A stretch of 64,000 nucleotides of DNA from Tepidiforma sp. (GTDB lineage Bacteria > Chloroflexota > Dehalococcoidia > Tepidiformales > Tepidiformaceae), in the NCBI GenBank assembly GCA_026003935.1, contig BPIE01000002.1:227407-291406 (forward strand), given 5' to 3'. Below the pieces are notes generated by a model that saw nothing but the letters and a program-made list of their open reading frames with translations, was not told the DNA's origin and ran no database searches. Below are positions 9,446 through 17,901 of this stretch, one piece after another (position 1 is the first letter of the stretch; each line of letters begins with the position of its first letter). Made by a program: the position numbers and the translations under genes.

Positions 9446-10855
9446 TCAGGCACGGCGGTAGACGCGGACGTCCTCACCGTCGACGTCGATACGGTCGACG
9501 ACGTCGCGCAGGGCGGCCTGGAGGTCGTCGAAGGGGAGGGTGTCCCAATCGCGGAGGAGGCGTTCGCGCTGCTGTTCGAGGTGGCGGCGGCGCTCGGCCT
9601 CGGATTCGTGGGCGCGGATGCGGTCGCGGGCGGCGGCGAGCTCTGCTTGGAGCTGGCGGTGTTCTTCGGCGAGGTCGGCACCGAGGGCCTTGAGGCGTTC
9701 GATGGAGATGTGGCCGTGGGCGGCATCGGCGACGAGCTCTTCGACCTGGCGGCGGTTGCGCTTGATGCGGGATTCGATGCGGTCGACCTGGGAGGCGAGC
9801 TCGAGTGCGTAGGAGTCGGCGTTGCCGGCGATACGGACGCGCGGGCCGGGGTGGTCGTCGCTGGCAAGGGCGTCGCGGACGCGAGCCTCGAGCTCGGCGG
9901 CGCGATGGGTGTTGTAGCCGCAGGAACTCTGGTTGGTGCGGGTCTCGCACTGGTAGTAGCGGTAGGTGGCGGTGCGGGATTCGCCGGAGCGTGTGAGCCA
10001 GGACTGGCGGCGGCTGACGCCGATCATCTTGTTGCCGCAGCGGGAGCAATAGACGAGGCCGCTCAGCAGGAAGGGGGTCACCGAGCGCTGGCGGGCCGGT
10101 GTGTGACGAGCCTGGAGGCGGTCTTGGACGCGCCGGAAGTCTTCGGGGGAGACGAGGGCGGGGTGGCTGTCGGTTACGGTGGTGCCGAAGCGGGAGTAGT
10201 GGCCGAGGTAGGCGCGATTCCGGAGGATGTCGCGGACGGTGACCATGCTCCAGCGGCCGCCGCGGCGCGTGGGAATACCTTCGTCATTGAGGCGGCCGGC
10301 GATTTTGCGGATGCCGAGGTTTTCGCTGAGGTAGAGGCGGAAGATATAGCGAACGACGACGGCTTCTTCGGGGACGAGCTCGAGGCGGCGGCGCGGGCCC
10401 ACGCGGTAGCCGTAGGGCGGGCGGCCAAGGACTTCGCCACGGACAGCTTTGCGGCGCATGGCGGAGCGGACGCGCTCGGAGATGGGCGTGCCTTCACCGC
10501 GTTCGGCCCAAGTATCGATGAGGGATTTGAACGCTTCGGTGCCATCGTGGGCCAGCAGGACGGTGGCGCCGCAGTGTTCAAGCTCGAGGAGACGGAGGGC
10601 GGCAGCGCCGAGGTCGGGTCCGAGGGCGGCGAGGGAATCGATGACGACGACGGTGAAGGTGCGACCCGGGCGAGCGAGGAATTCGAGGAGCTGCTGGAAG
10701 CCTGGGCCGGCTGCTTCATCGGGGTCGGCGAAGGTTGCGGCGACTTCGTAGCCGGAGCGCTGGCAGAAGTCGAGGAAGGCGCGATTTTGCTGGCCAAGGG
10801 TGCGTCGTTGGCCGTTGCGGCGTGCTGTGGCGGAGAAATAGCCGATGGCCTGCAC
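9446..10855 (-). CDS. Serine recombinase family homologue, probably catalytically inactive
   Basis: Recombinase domain (GIRKIAGRLNDEGIPTRRGGRWSMVTVRDILRNRAYLG), zinc ribbon YCSRCGNKM and C-terminal coiled coil; N-terminal catalytic motifs degenerate. Confidence 0.85.
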   Translation of the reverse strand: MQAIGYFSATARRNGQRRTLGQQNRAFLDFCQRSGYEVAATFADPDEAAGPGFQQLLEFLARPGRTFTVVVIDSLAALGPDLGAAALRLLELEHCGATVLLAHDGTEAFKSLIDTWAERGEGTPISERVRSAMRRKAVRGEVLGRPPYGYRVGPRRRLELVPEEAVVVRYIFRLYLSENLGIRKIAGRLNDEGIPTRRGGRWSMVTVRDILRNRAYLGHYSRFGTTVTDSHPALVSPEDFRRVQDRLQARHTPARQRSVTPFLLSGLVYCSRCGNKMIGVSRRQSWLTRSGESRTATYRYYQCETRTNQSSCGYNTHRAAELEARVRDALASDDHPGPRVRIAGNADSYALELASQVDRIESRIKRNRRQVEELVADAAHGHISIERLKALGADLAEEHRQLQAELAAARDRIRAHESEAERRRHLEQQRERLLRDWDTLPFDDLQAALRDVVDRIDVDGEDVRVYRRA

Positions 10856-10861
10856 GGGTGT

Positions 10862-11560
10862 CTACCCGACGTAAAGGATGCGCTCGCAGTTGGGGCACTG
10901 GGGAATGGCTGAGGGGTCGAAGGATTTGCGCCGGACGCTTTCGGGGATGGCAACGCGGCAGCCGGTGCAGCTGGAGCCCTGTATCCGGGCGACTGCGTGG
11001 CCGCGGCGGCGGCGTACGTCGTCGTACAGGCGAAGTGCCGCGGGAGGAATCCGCGCGGCGTGGGCCTCGCGGCGTGCGAGAGCCGCGGCGAGACGGGCTG
11101 CGTGGTCTTCGCGCCGGGCTCGAAGGGCGGCCGTCTCCGCCTCGCGTTCGCGGCGGGCTTCAGCGAGGCGTGCTTCTGCTTCGGCGCGAGCGGCGGAGGC
11201 CGTTTCGAGGGCTTCCATCACTTCGAGGAGGCGGTCTTCGAGGGCGCCGCGCTGGGTTTTGAGGTGTTCCACCTCGTGCTGGATGGCGGTGAGCTCCTTC
11301 GGATTGCGGACTGACCCGTCGTAGAGGCGCCGTTCTTCGGGAACGATCTTCGCATTGAGGTCGGCGATGCCGGCTTCGAGGTCGCGCTGGGACCGCCGAA
11401 GCTCCTGGTAGCGTGCGTCGGCCTCGTTAAAGGCGGCTTCTGACGCTGTGAGCGCCTCGGAATGGGCGAGGCGGGCGTCGATTTCGGCGAGGGCCGTTTC
11501 GAGGGCTGCCAGCTCGTCGTCGATTTCCTGGAGCGTGCGGAGTTCGGTGGTGAGCGACAT
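10862..11560 (-). CDS. Coiled-coil protein with C-terminal C4 zinc ribbon
   Basis: Long heptad-like region, then CTGCRVAIPE..CPNCERILYVG; RNPKELTAIQHEVEHLK is typical of this zinc-ribbon family. Confidence 0.8.
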   Translation of the reverse strand: MSLTTELRTLQEIDDELAALETALAEIDARLAHSEALTASEAAFNEADARYQELRRSQRDLEAGIADLNAKIVPEERRLYDGSVRNPKELTAIQHEVEHLKTQRGALEDRLLEVMEALETASAARAEAEARLAEARREREAETAALRARREDHAARLAAALARREAHAARIPPAALRLYDDVRRRRGHAVARIQGSSCTGCRVAIPESVRRKSFDPSAIPQCPNCERILYVG

Positions 11561-11691
11561 GGGCGGTTTCCGGAGGGCTAACCCTAGCGGCAAAGCCTAG
11601 GGTGCGCGCAGGGCCTGCTCAATGGCGGCGGGGCGGAGCGGGCTGAATCATCACACTTTTGCCGACGTTATGGCGTGGTTCGGGGCGAACT

Positions 11692-11728
11692 GGGGCCTAC
11701 CGGGCGGACCAGGGATAGGGTTTACTGG
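11692..11728 (+). repeat. 37-bp direct repeat, copy 1
   Basis: ggggcctaccgggcggaccagggatagggtttactgg, identical to 11766-11802. Confidence 0.95.
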
Positions 11729-11765
11729 GTTGTTTCGTCGGTCATGATGCGTCCTCCTTGGCGTC

Positions 11766-11802
11766 GGGGCCTACCGGGCGGACCAGGGATAGGGTTTACT
11801 GG
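11766..11802 (+). repeat. 37-bp direct repeat, copy 2
   Basis: Identical 37 bp, separated from copy 1 by exactly 37 bp. Confidence 0.95.
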
Positions 11803-11832
11803 AGAAGAAGGTCACGAAGGAGGGGCGGAGGG

Positions 11833-12339
11833 ATGCGTTTCAACGTTGCGGGGCTCTTGAAATCTGAAGTCGGCGCGAGCCGGCGGTATGCCATCGAGCC
11901 GGAGGAGCCGGTCCACCGCGGGACGGTGGTGCTGGTCCGGGTGCCGCGAGGAGTCCTTGTACGGTGCGAGGCGGATGTGCTGATCGAGGCGCAATGCAGC
12001 CGGTGCCTGGTGACGTTCGCGTACCCGGAGCAGGTGGTGTTCGAGGAGTTCTATCGCCAGCAGGTGGACCTGGTCGACGGCCACCGGGTGGAGGCGATCG
12101 AGGGCGAGGATGAGGACACCTTCCTGATTGGGCTGGACAACCAGGTCGACATTACCGAGGCGGTCCGGCAATATACGGTGATGGCGGCCGCGATGCAGCC
12201 GCTGTGTCGGCCGGACTGCCCGGGGCTGTGCCCCGAGTGCGGGACGGACCTCGGCATGGAAACCTGCCAGTGCGAGCGTGCACCGATCGACCCGCGATGG
12301 GCGAGCCTGCTCACACTGCAGACTCGGAATGATGGGTAA
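11833..12339 (+). CDS. DUF177/YceD family protein
   Basis: CSRCL..CRPDCPGLCPECGTDL motif, immediately upstream of rpmF. Confidence 0.85.
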   Translation: MRFNVAGLLKSEVGASRRYAIEPEEPVHRGTVVLVRVPRGVLVRCEADVLIEAQCSRCLVTFAYPEQVVFEEFYRQQVDLVDGHRVEAIEGEDEDTFLIGLDNQVDITEAVRQYTVMAAAMQPLCRPDCPGLCPECGTDLGMETCQCERAPIDPRWASLLTLQTRNDG

Positions 12340-12359
12340 CGACCTGAAGGAGAGCCGCT

Positions 12360-12554
12360 ATGCCGCCGCTGCCAAAGCGGAAATACGCAGCTTCGCGCCA
12401 GGGAAAGCGCCGCTCGCATCTGAAGATGAAGCTGCCTCACATTATCGATTGTCCGCGGTGCAAGAGCCCGCGGCTGGCACATCACGCCTGCCCGATCTGC
12501 GGGACGTACCGGGGCCGGGAAGTGATCCAGCTGCCCGAACCGGAGCTCGACTAA
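12360..12554 (+). CDS. rpmF: 50S ribosomal protein L32
   Basis: MPPLPKRKYAASRQGKRRSH..CPRCKSPRLAHHACPICGTYRGREV. Confidence 0.95.
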   Translation: MPPLPKRKYAASRQGKRRSHLKMKLPHIIDCPRCKSPRLAHHACPICGTYRGREVIQLPEPELD

Positions 12555-12586
12555 CCTTCGGAGCGACGGCCCTGGAACCGTTCCTC

Positions 12587-13534
12587 GTGTACAGCGACCC
12601 GGTCCGCAAGGGCCGGGCGTTTGTGTTCCCGGGGCAGGGGGCGCAGGCCGTCGGGATGGGCAAGGACCTGTATGAGCAGTTCCCGACGGCGAAGGAGCTG
12701 TACGACCGGGCCGACGATATCCTGGGATTTCCGCTGAGCCGGCTCTGTTTCGAAGGGCCGGAAGATGAGCTGCAGCAGACGAGAAATGCGCAGCCTGCGA
12801 TCGCGGTGACGAGCCTGGCGCTGCTCAAGGTGGCGACTGAGGTTTCGCCGCAGCTGCTGGAGCGGCCGGCGTTCGTTGCGGGCCATTCGCTCGGCGAGTA
12901 TTCGGCGCTGGTGGCTGCGGGTTCGCTGCCGTTCGACGAGGCGATCCGGCTGCTTCGGACGCGCGGGGAGCTGATGCAGGCGGCGGGGGAGAAGAACCCC
13001 GGGACGATGGCCGCGGTGTTGGGACTCGACCTCCCGGACTGCGAGGAGATATGCCGGGAGGCGGGCGCCGAGGTGTGCAACGTGAATGCGCCGGGACAGA
13101 TCGTGATTGGCGGGCGGCGGGAGGCCGTGGTGCGCGCGCTCGACTATGCGAAGGCGCGCGGTGCGGTGAAAGTCATCCCGCTGAGCGTGAGCGGGGCGTT
13201 CCACAGCTCGCTGATGCGGCCCGCAGCCGATGGCATGGTGCAGCCGGTGGCGACGGCTTCGCTGGCGGACCCGGCGGTGCCGGTGGTGCTGAACGTGACG
13301 GCCACGCCTACGCAGGATGAGATGGCGATTCGGCACGAACTGGTGGACCAAGTATGCCGGCCGGTGCAATGGAGCCGGACGGTGGAGTTCCTTGGTGAGC
13401 AGGGTGTCGACACGTTCATCGAGTTTGGGCCGGGCCGGGTGCTAACGGCGATCATCAAGCGAATGCTGCGGAAATCGACCTGCATCAATGTGAACGATGC
13501 GGCGTCCGTGCGGGTCCAGCTGTCGGATGGGTGA
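12587..13534 (+). CDS. fabD: Malonyl-CoA:ACP transacylase (GTG start)
   Basis: FVFPGQGAQAVGMGKDLYE, GHSLGEYSAL, SGAFHSSLM motifs; the longer ORF track start overlaps rpmF and is unlikely. Confidence 0.92.
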   Translation: MYSDPVRKGRAFVFPGQGAQAVGMGKDLYEQFPTAKELYDRADDILGFPLSRLCFEGPEDELQQTRNAQPAIAVTSLALLKVATEVSPQLLERPAFVAGHSLGEYSALVAAGSLPFDEAIRLLRTRGELMQAAGEKNPGTMAAVLGLDLPDCEEICREAGAEVCNVNAPGQIVIGGRREAVVRALDYAKARGAVKVIPLSVSGAFHSSLMRPAADGMVQPVATASLADPAVPVVLNVTATPTQDEMAIRHELVDQVCRPVQWSRTVEFLGEQGVDTFIEFGPGRVLTAIIKRMLRKSTCINVNDAASVRVQLSDG

Positions 13535-14276
13535 CCTGGAAGGCAAGGCTGCGCTGGTCACCGGCGGGAGCCGGGGCATCGGACGGGCGATTTGTCTCGA
13601 ATTCGGCCGGCGCGGGGCGCGGGTGGCAGTCAATTACCGGGCGAATGCCGAGCTCGCGGAGGAGGTGGCGGCAGAGGTCCGGGCGATGGGGACCGACGCG
13701 TTCGCCGTGGGCGGTGACGTGGCGAAGGCCGACGATGCCTCGGCGATGGTGAAGGCGACCGTCGAACGGTTTGGCGGGCTGGACATCCTCGTGAACAACG
13801 CGGGGATTACGCGGGACGGTCTCCTCATGCGGATGAGCGACGAGGACTGGGATGCCGTGCACCAGGTGAACCTTCGCGGGGCGTTCCTGGTGACGCGGGC
13901 TGCGATGCGGCCGATGCTGCGGGCACGGGGCGGGCGGATTATCAACATCGCGAGCGTCGTGGGCGTGATGGGGAATGCGGGCCAGGCGAACTATGCGGCG
14001 GCCAAGGCCGGGCTCATCGGCTTCACGAGGGCGCTGGCGCGAGAGGTGGCCTCGCGGGGGATCACGGTGAATGCGGTGGCGCCGGGCTTCATCGAGACGG
14101 ACATCATCCAGGGGATGACGGAGCAGGCGGTGGAATGGGCGAAGTCGCAGATTCCGCTCGGGCGGCTTGCGGGGCCGGAGGAGGTGGCGCCGCTGGTGGC
14201 CTTTTTGGCGAGCGACGGGGCGGGGTACATCACGGGGCAGTGCATTCACGTGGACGGCGGTATGGTGATGGCGTGA
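13527..14276 (+). CDS. fabG: 3-oxoacyl-ACP reductase
   Basis: VTGGSRGIGRAI, NNAGITRDGLLMRM, YAAAKAGLIGFTRALARE; overlaps the fabD stop. Confidence 0.93.
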   Translation: MGDLEGKAALVTGGSRGIGRAICLEFGRRGARVAVNYRANAELAEEVAAEVRAMGTDAFAVGGDVAKADDASAMVKATVERFGGLDILVNNAGITRDGLLMRMSDEDWDAVHQVNLRGAFLVTRAAMRPMLRARGGRIINIASVVGVMGNAGQANYAAAKAGLIGFTRALAREVASRGITVNAVAPGFIETDIIQGMTEQAVEWAKSQIPLGRLAGPEEVAPLVAFLASDGAGYITGQCIHVDGGMVMA

Positions 14277-14785
14277 CCGCCAGCCCATATCGGCTCGTAC
14301 GTCAGCTGACTCTTGAGGCGCTGTACGAAGGCGAGACCTCCGGGCACTCGCCGGAGACGGCGTTTCGCCGCCGGCTGCGGGAGGAGCGCGAGACGACACC
14401 ATCGCTGCGAGGGGAGGAGTGGGAGCAGCGGGGGCTCGAAGCGGTTCGCGGGGTGCGGGAGCTGATTCCGGAGCTCGACCGGTATATCCAGGAGGCGGCG
14501 CCGAAGTATCCGGTGAACACGCTGGCCGTCGTTGACCGCAATATCCTGCGGCTTGCAATATGGGAACTCGTCTCGGACAATGCGGCGCCGGTTGCGGCCG
14601 TCATCAACGAGGCCGTCGAACTTGCGCATCGGTATGGAGGCGATACCTCGCCGAGCTTCGTGAATGGCGTCCTGCGGACGGTGAGCGAGCGGCTTCGCGG
14701 CCGGGCTGAGAACCCGGCGGAGGCGGCGGGTGAACCGGGCGGGAGCGCTGAGTCAACATCAACGGACTCTACCCAGCAAACGTAA
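14273..14785 (+). CDS. nusB: Transcription antitermination factor NusB (GTG start)
   Basis: VDRNILRLAIWEL, APVAAVINEAVELAHRYGGDTSPSFVNGVL. Confidence 0.92.
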   Translation: MTASPYRLVRQLTLEALYEGETSGHSPETAFRRRLREERETTPSLRGEEWEQRGLEAVRGVRELIPELDRYIQEAAPKYPVNTLAVVDRNILRLAIWELVSDNAAPVAAVINEAVELAHRYGGDTSPSFVNGVLRTVSERLRGRAENPAEAAGEPGGSAESTSTDSTQQT

Positions 14786-14806
14786 TCCCGAGGAGAAACC
14801 AGGACT

Positions 14807-15067
14807 GTGGCAACCGTATTCGAACGTGTTCGGAAGATTGTGGTCGAGCAGCTCGGCGTGGAGGAGGAGGAAGTGGTGCCGAGCGCTTCCTTCGTCGATG
14901 ACCTGAACGCGGACTCGCTGGACCTTGTCGAGCTGATCATGTCGCTGGAGGAGGAGTTCGCGAGCGACGTGGATGGGCTCGAGATCAGCGATGAAGACGC
15001 GGAGAAGATCGTGACGGTGCAGGACGCCGTAGACTACTTGAAGGACCACGGGGTCGAAGACAAGTAA
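14807..15067 (+). CDS. acpP: Acyl carrier protein (GTG start)
   Basis: [21 protein letters not shown] phosphopantetheine site. Confidence 0.95.
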   Translation: MATVFERVRKIVVEQLGVEEEEVVPSASFVDDLNADSLDLVELIMSLEEEFASDVDGLEISDEDAEKIVTVQDAVDYLKDHGVEDK

Positions 15068-15070
15068 GGA

Positions 15071-15093
15071 GCCCGCGCCGAGGGGGCGCGGGC
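15071..15093 (+). terminator. Hairpin between acpP and the tatB-like gene (terminator or attenuator)
   Basis: GCCCGCGCC / GGCGCGGGC 9-bp perfect stem 4 nt after the acpP stop; no T-tract. Confidence 0.4.
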
Positions 15094-15111
15094 AGCCCCC
15101 GGGAGGGACGC

Positions 15112-15540
15112 GTGGAGTTCCTGGGCATCGGCTACCAGGAGTTGCTGCTCATCTTGGTCCTGCTGCTGGTGGTAGTGGGGCCGGAGCGGCTGCCGCAAAT
15201 GGCGTATCAGATTGGGCGGGCGGTCCGCCAGATGCAGCTGTACGCGCGTGCGGTACGGGACGAGTTCCGCGACGAAATCGACTACCTCGACGAGCAGTAC
15301 CGCACGATGCGCGGCGAGATTGAACTGGCCCAGCGAACGCTGCGGGAGGAGCAGGCGAAGTTGAACGAGGGGCTCGCGGAGGTTGATGCGAGCCTGCGTT
15401 CGGCTGACGCCGCGGCGCAGCAGGCGCTGAGCGCGCCGGGCGGTGTCTCGGGTGCGCCTGAAGCTGTGCTTCCTTCGCCGCCGGCGGAAGCCACGGGTAC
15501 GTCGAGCCGGTCCGATGCGGGACCGCCGCTGGTGTTCTGA
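15112..15540 (+). CDS. tatB: Sec-independent translocase TatA/TatB-like protein
   Basis: Short N-terminal TM with VVVGPERLPQMAYQIGRAVRQMQ followed by amphipathic helix; upstream of tatC. Confidence 0.85.
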   Translation: MEFLGIGYQELLLILVLLLVVVGPERLPQMAYQIGRAVRQMQLYARAVRDEFRDEIDYLDEQYRTMRGEIELAQRTLREEQAKLNEGLAEVDASLRSADAAAQQALSAPGGVSGAPEAVLPSPPAEATGTSSRSDAGPPLVF

Positions 15541-15545
15541 CGCGC

Positions 15546-16349
15546 ATGGTGGCCGAGCCGATCCGCGACGGGAATGCCGGGGCGCCGCCTGCGGAGGCGG
15601 GGTACAGCGGCGGCCCGGAGATGACGCTCCTCGAGCATTTGAAGGAGCTACGGTACCGGGTGATGGTGAGCGGGCTGGCGGTGCTGGTGGGGGTCATCGT
15701 GTGCTTCTTCTTCTGGGAGACGATTCTCGGCTGGATGGTGGCCCCGGCCCGGGATCGGGTGGAGGACTTCAAGGTTTCGAGTTTTTCGCCGACGGACCGG
15801 ATCGGCATCATCGTGAAGATTGGGCTGTACGGCGGGCTGATTCTTGCCTCGCCAGTAGTGCTGTACCAGCTGCTGGCGTTCATCGTGCCGGGGTTGACAC
15901 CGCGGGAGCGGAAGATTCTTATCCCGGGCATCGTTGGGGGAGCGTTGTTCCTGCTAGCGGGCATGGCCTTCGCCTACTGGGTGATCCTCCCGGCCTCGCT
16001 CGGCTTTCTGCTCGAGCTGGGGAGTGATGAGATCGACAACGTGATCGGCATTCGGCAGTACGTCGATTTTGTGACGCGCATCATTTTCTGGGTTGGAGTT
16101 TCGTTCGAGCTTCCGATGGTGCTTGCGATTGCTGCGCGGCTGGGGCTGGTTCGGGCTCGCCAGCTGCTGGGATTCTGGCGCTATGCGGTGGTGGTGGTGT
16201 TCATCATTGCGGCAGTGGTGACGCCCACGCCGGACCCGGTGACGCAGACGTTCGTGGCCGGTCCGCTGCTGGGGCTCTATTTCGTGGGCATTCTGATGGC
16301 GTGGGCGGTGCAGCCCAAGCGTCGCGAACAGGCGGGGCAGGGGCCGTGA
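15546..16349 (+). CDS. tatC: Sec-independent translocase TatC
   Basis: MTLLEHLKELRYRV, FSPTDRIGIIVKIGLYGGLILASPVVLYQLLAFIVPGLTPRERK. Confidence 0.95.
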   Translation: MVAEPIRDGNAGAPPAEAGYSGGPEMTLLEHLKELRYRVMVSGLAVLVGVIVCFFFWETILGWMVAPARDRVEDFKVSSFSPTDRIGIIVKIGLYGGLILASPVVLYQLLAFIVPGLTPRERKILIPGIVGGALFLLAGMAFAYWVILPASLGFLLELGSDEIDNVIGIRQYVDFVTRIIFWVGVSFELPMVLAIAARLGLVRARQLLGFWRYAVVVVFIIAAVVTPTPDPVTQTFVAGPLLGLYFVGILMAWAVQPKRREQAGQGP

Positions 16350-17158
16350 AAGGGCGGGCCGGATGGTCGGCCGCCGCGGGGTTCGGCGGGGGACTGCTGA
16401 GCGGACTGCTCGGCGGGGGCGGGGGTGCAGTAATGGTTCCACTGATGACGGGCCCGCTTGGGATGCGGCAGCACGTGGCACACGGGACGTCGCTGGTGGT
16501 GATCACCGCGACGGCGGGCGTGGCGGCGGTGCTGTACGGTGCGGCGGGCCATTTCGACGTGCTGCTGTTTGCCGGCCTCGCGGCCGGGGCGATGACGGGG
16601 GCCGTGGCCGGGGCGCGGCTGGCGATGCGGGTGCCCGCGCTGCGGCTTCGGCAGCTTTTTGGGTTGTTCCTGCTTGCGGTGTCGCTCCGGATGCTGCTGT
16701 TCGCGCCTGCGGGGGGCTGGCTGACGCCGGGGAAAGGGGCCGAGCTGGCTGCGGCGGGCGCCATCGGGCTGGCCGGGGGGCTGGCGAGCGGAGCGTTGGG
16801 TGTCGGGGGAGGGGCGGTCTTCGTGCCGGCCATGGTGCTGGTGCTGGGGACGGAACAGCATGCGGCGCAGGGGATTTCGCTGGTGGTCATCGTGCTTTCT
16901 TCGGCGCTGGGTGCGCTGACGCACTACCGGCAGGGGACGGTCGACACGGTTGCCGCGCGCTGGATTGCGCCGGCGGCAGTCCCGGGTGCGGTTGCCGGCG
17001 CTGGGCTCGCGACGCAGCTGAGCGGACGGGGGCTGCAGGTAGTGTTCGCGGTGGTGCTTTCGGCGATTGGGCTGCAGATGGCAGCGACGGCGACACGGCG
17101 GCTGCGGATGCAGGTTTCGGAGCGGACCCGGCCAGCGACGGAGGGGGCCCACCCGTGA
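16346..17158 (+). CDS. TauE/SafE family sulfite exporter/permease (GTG start)
   Basis: GGGLLSGLLGGGGGAVMVPLM and GGLASGALGVGGGAVFVPAMV duplicated glycine-rich motifs. Confidence 0.85.
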   Translation: MKGRAGWSAAAGFGGGLLSGLLGGGGGAVMVPLMTGPLGMRQHVAHGTSLVVITATAGVAAVLYGAAGHFDVLLFAGLAAGAMTGAVAGARLAMRVPALRLRQLFGLFLLAVSLRMLLFAPAGGWLTPGKGAELAAAGAIGLAGGLASGALGVGGGAVFVPAMVLVLGTEQHAAQGISLVVIVLSSALGALTHYRQGTVDTVAARWIAPAAVPGAVAGAGLATQLSGRGLQVVFAVVLSAIGLQMAATATRRLRMQVSERTRPATEGAHP

Positions 17159-17895
17159 TCGCGGTGACGAAGGAGGAACGTGCGCGGGAGCTGTACGACC
17201 TCATCCGGGCGTGCCGGATGTGTGCGCTCGCGGAAACGCGGACCCGGGCGGTGCCGGGCGAGGGACCGCTCGACGCCGATGTGATGTTCATCGGAGAGGC
17301 GCCCGGGATGCATGAGGACCAGCAGGGGCGGCCGTTCGTAGGGGCCGCGGGGCAGTTCCTCACGGAGCTGCTTGCCGAGGCGGGCCTCCGGCGGGATGAG
17401 GTGTACATCTGCAACGTGCTGAAGTGCCGTCCGCCGGGGAACCGGGACCCGCTGCCGGGGGAGATTGCCGCGTGCGCGGAGTATCTCGACCTTCAGATTG
17501 ACCTGGTGGACCCGCTGGTCATCGTGACGCTGGGGCGGTTTTCGATGGCGAGGTGGTTCCCGCAGGCCGCGATTTCTCGGATTCACGGACGCCCGGCAAC
17601 GGTCGACGGCCGGGTGATCGTCCCGATGTACCACCCAGCGGCGGCGCTGCGGCAGGCGAATCTGCGGGAGGTGATGGTGGAGGACTTCCGGAGGCTCGCC
17701 GAGGTTATCGCGCGGGCGCGTTCGGGCGCGACCGCCGCCGTGGAACGCGTGCGATGGAGCGATGACACCCAGAAAACGCATTCCGCAGCCCCGGCGGAGG
17801 AAGCGGTGCAGGGACCGCCGATAGAGGACGCGTCCATCAGCGGGGCGGCCGGGGATCCGGGGACTGGTCCGCAGCAAATTCCCCTGTTCGAATAG
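17155..17895 (+). CDS. Uracil-DNA glycosylase (type 4/5)
   Basis: IGEAPGMHEDQQGRPFVGAAGQFL, NVLKCRPPGNRDPLPGEI, YHPAAALR. Confidence 0.9.
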   Translation: MIAVTKEERARELYDLIRACRMCALAETRTRAVPGEGPLDADVMFIGEAPGMHEDQQGRPFVGAAGQFLTELLAEAGLRRDEVYICNVLKCRPPGNRDPLPGEIAACAEYLDLQIDLVDPLVIVTLGRFSMARWFPQAAISRIHGRPATVDGRVIVPMYHPAAALRQANLREVMVEDFRRLAEVIARARSGATAAVERVRWSDDTQKTHSAAPAEEAVQGPPIEDASISGAAGDPGTGPQQIPLFE

Positions 17896-17901
17896 GAGCT
17901 C

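Noticed and set aside
8234-10912. 892-aa + strand ORF opposite the recombinase cassette
   Set aside because: Low-complexity G/E/A/V translation with no family motif; opposite strand has recognisable domains
11692-11802. CRISPR array
   Set aside because: Only two repeats and one spacer, no cas genes, and located in a housekeeping operon leader; kept as a direct repeat only
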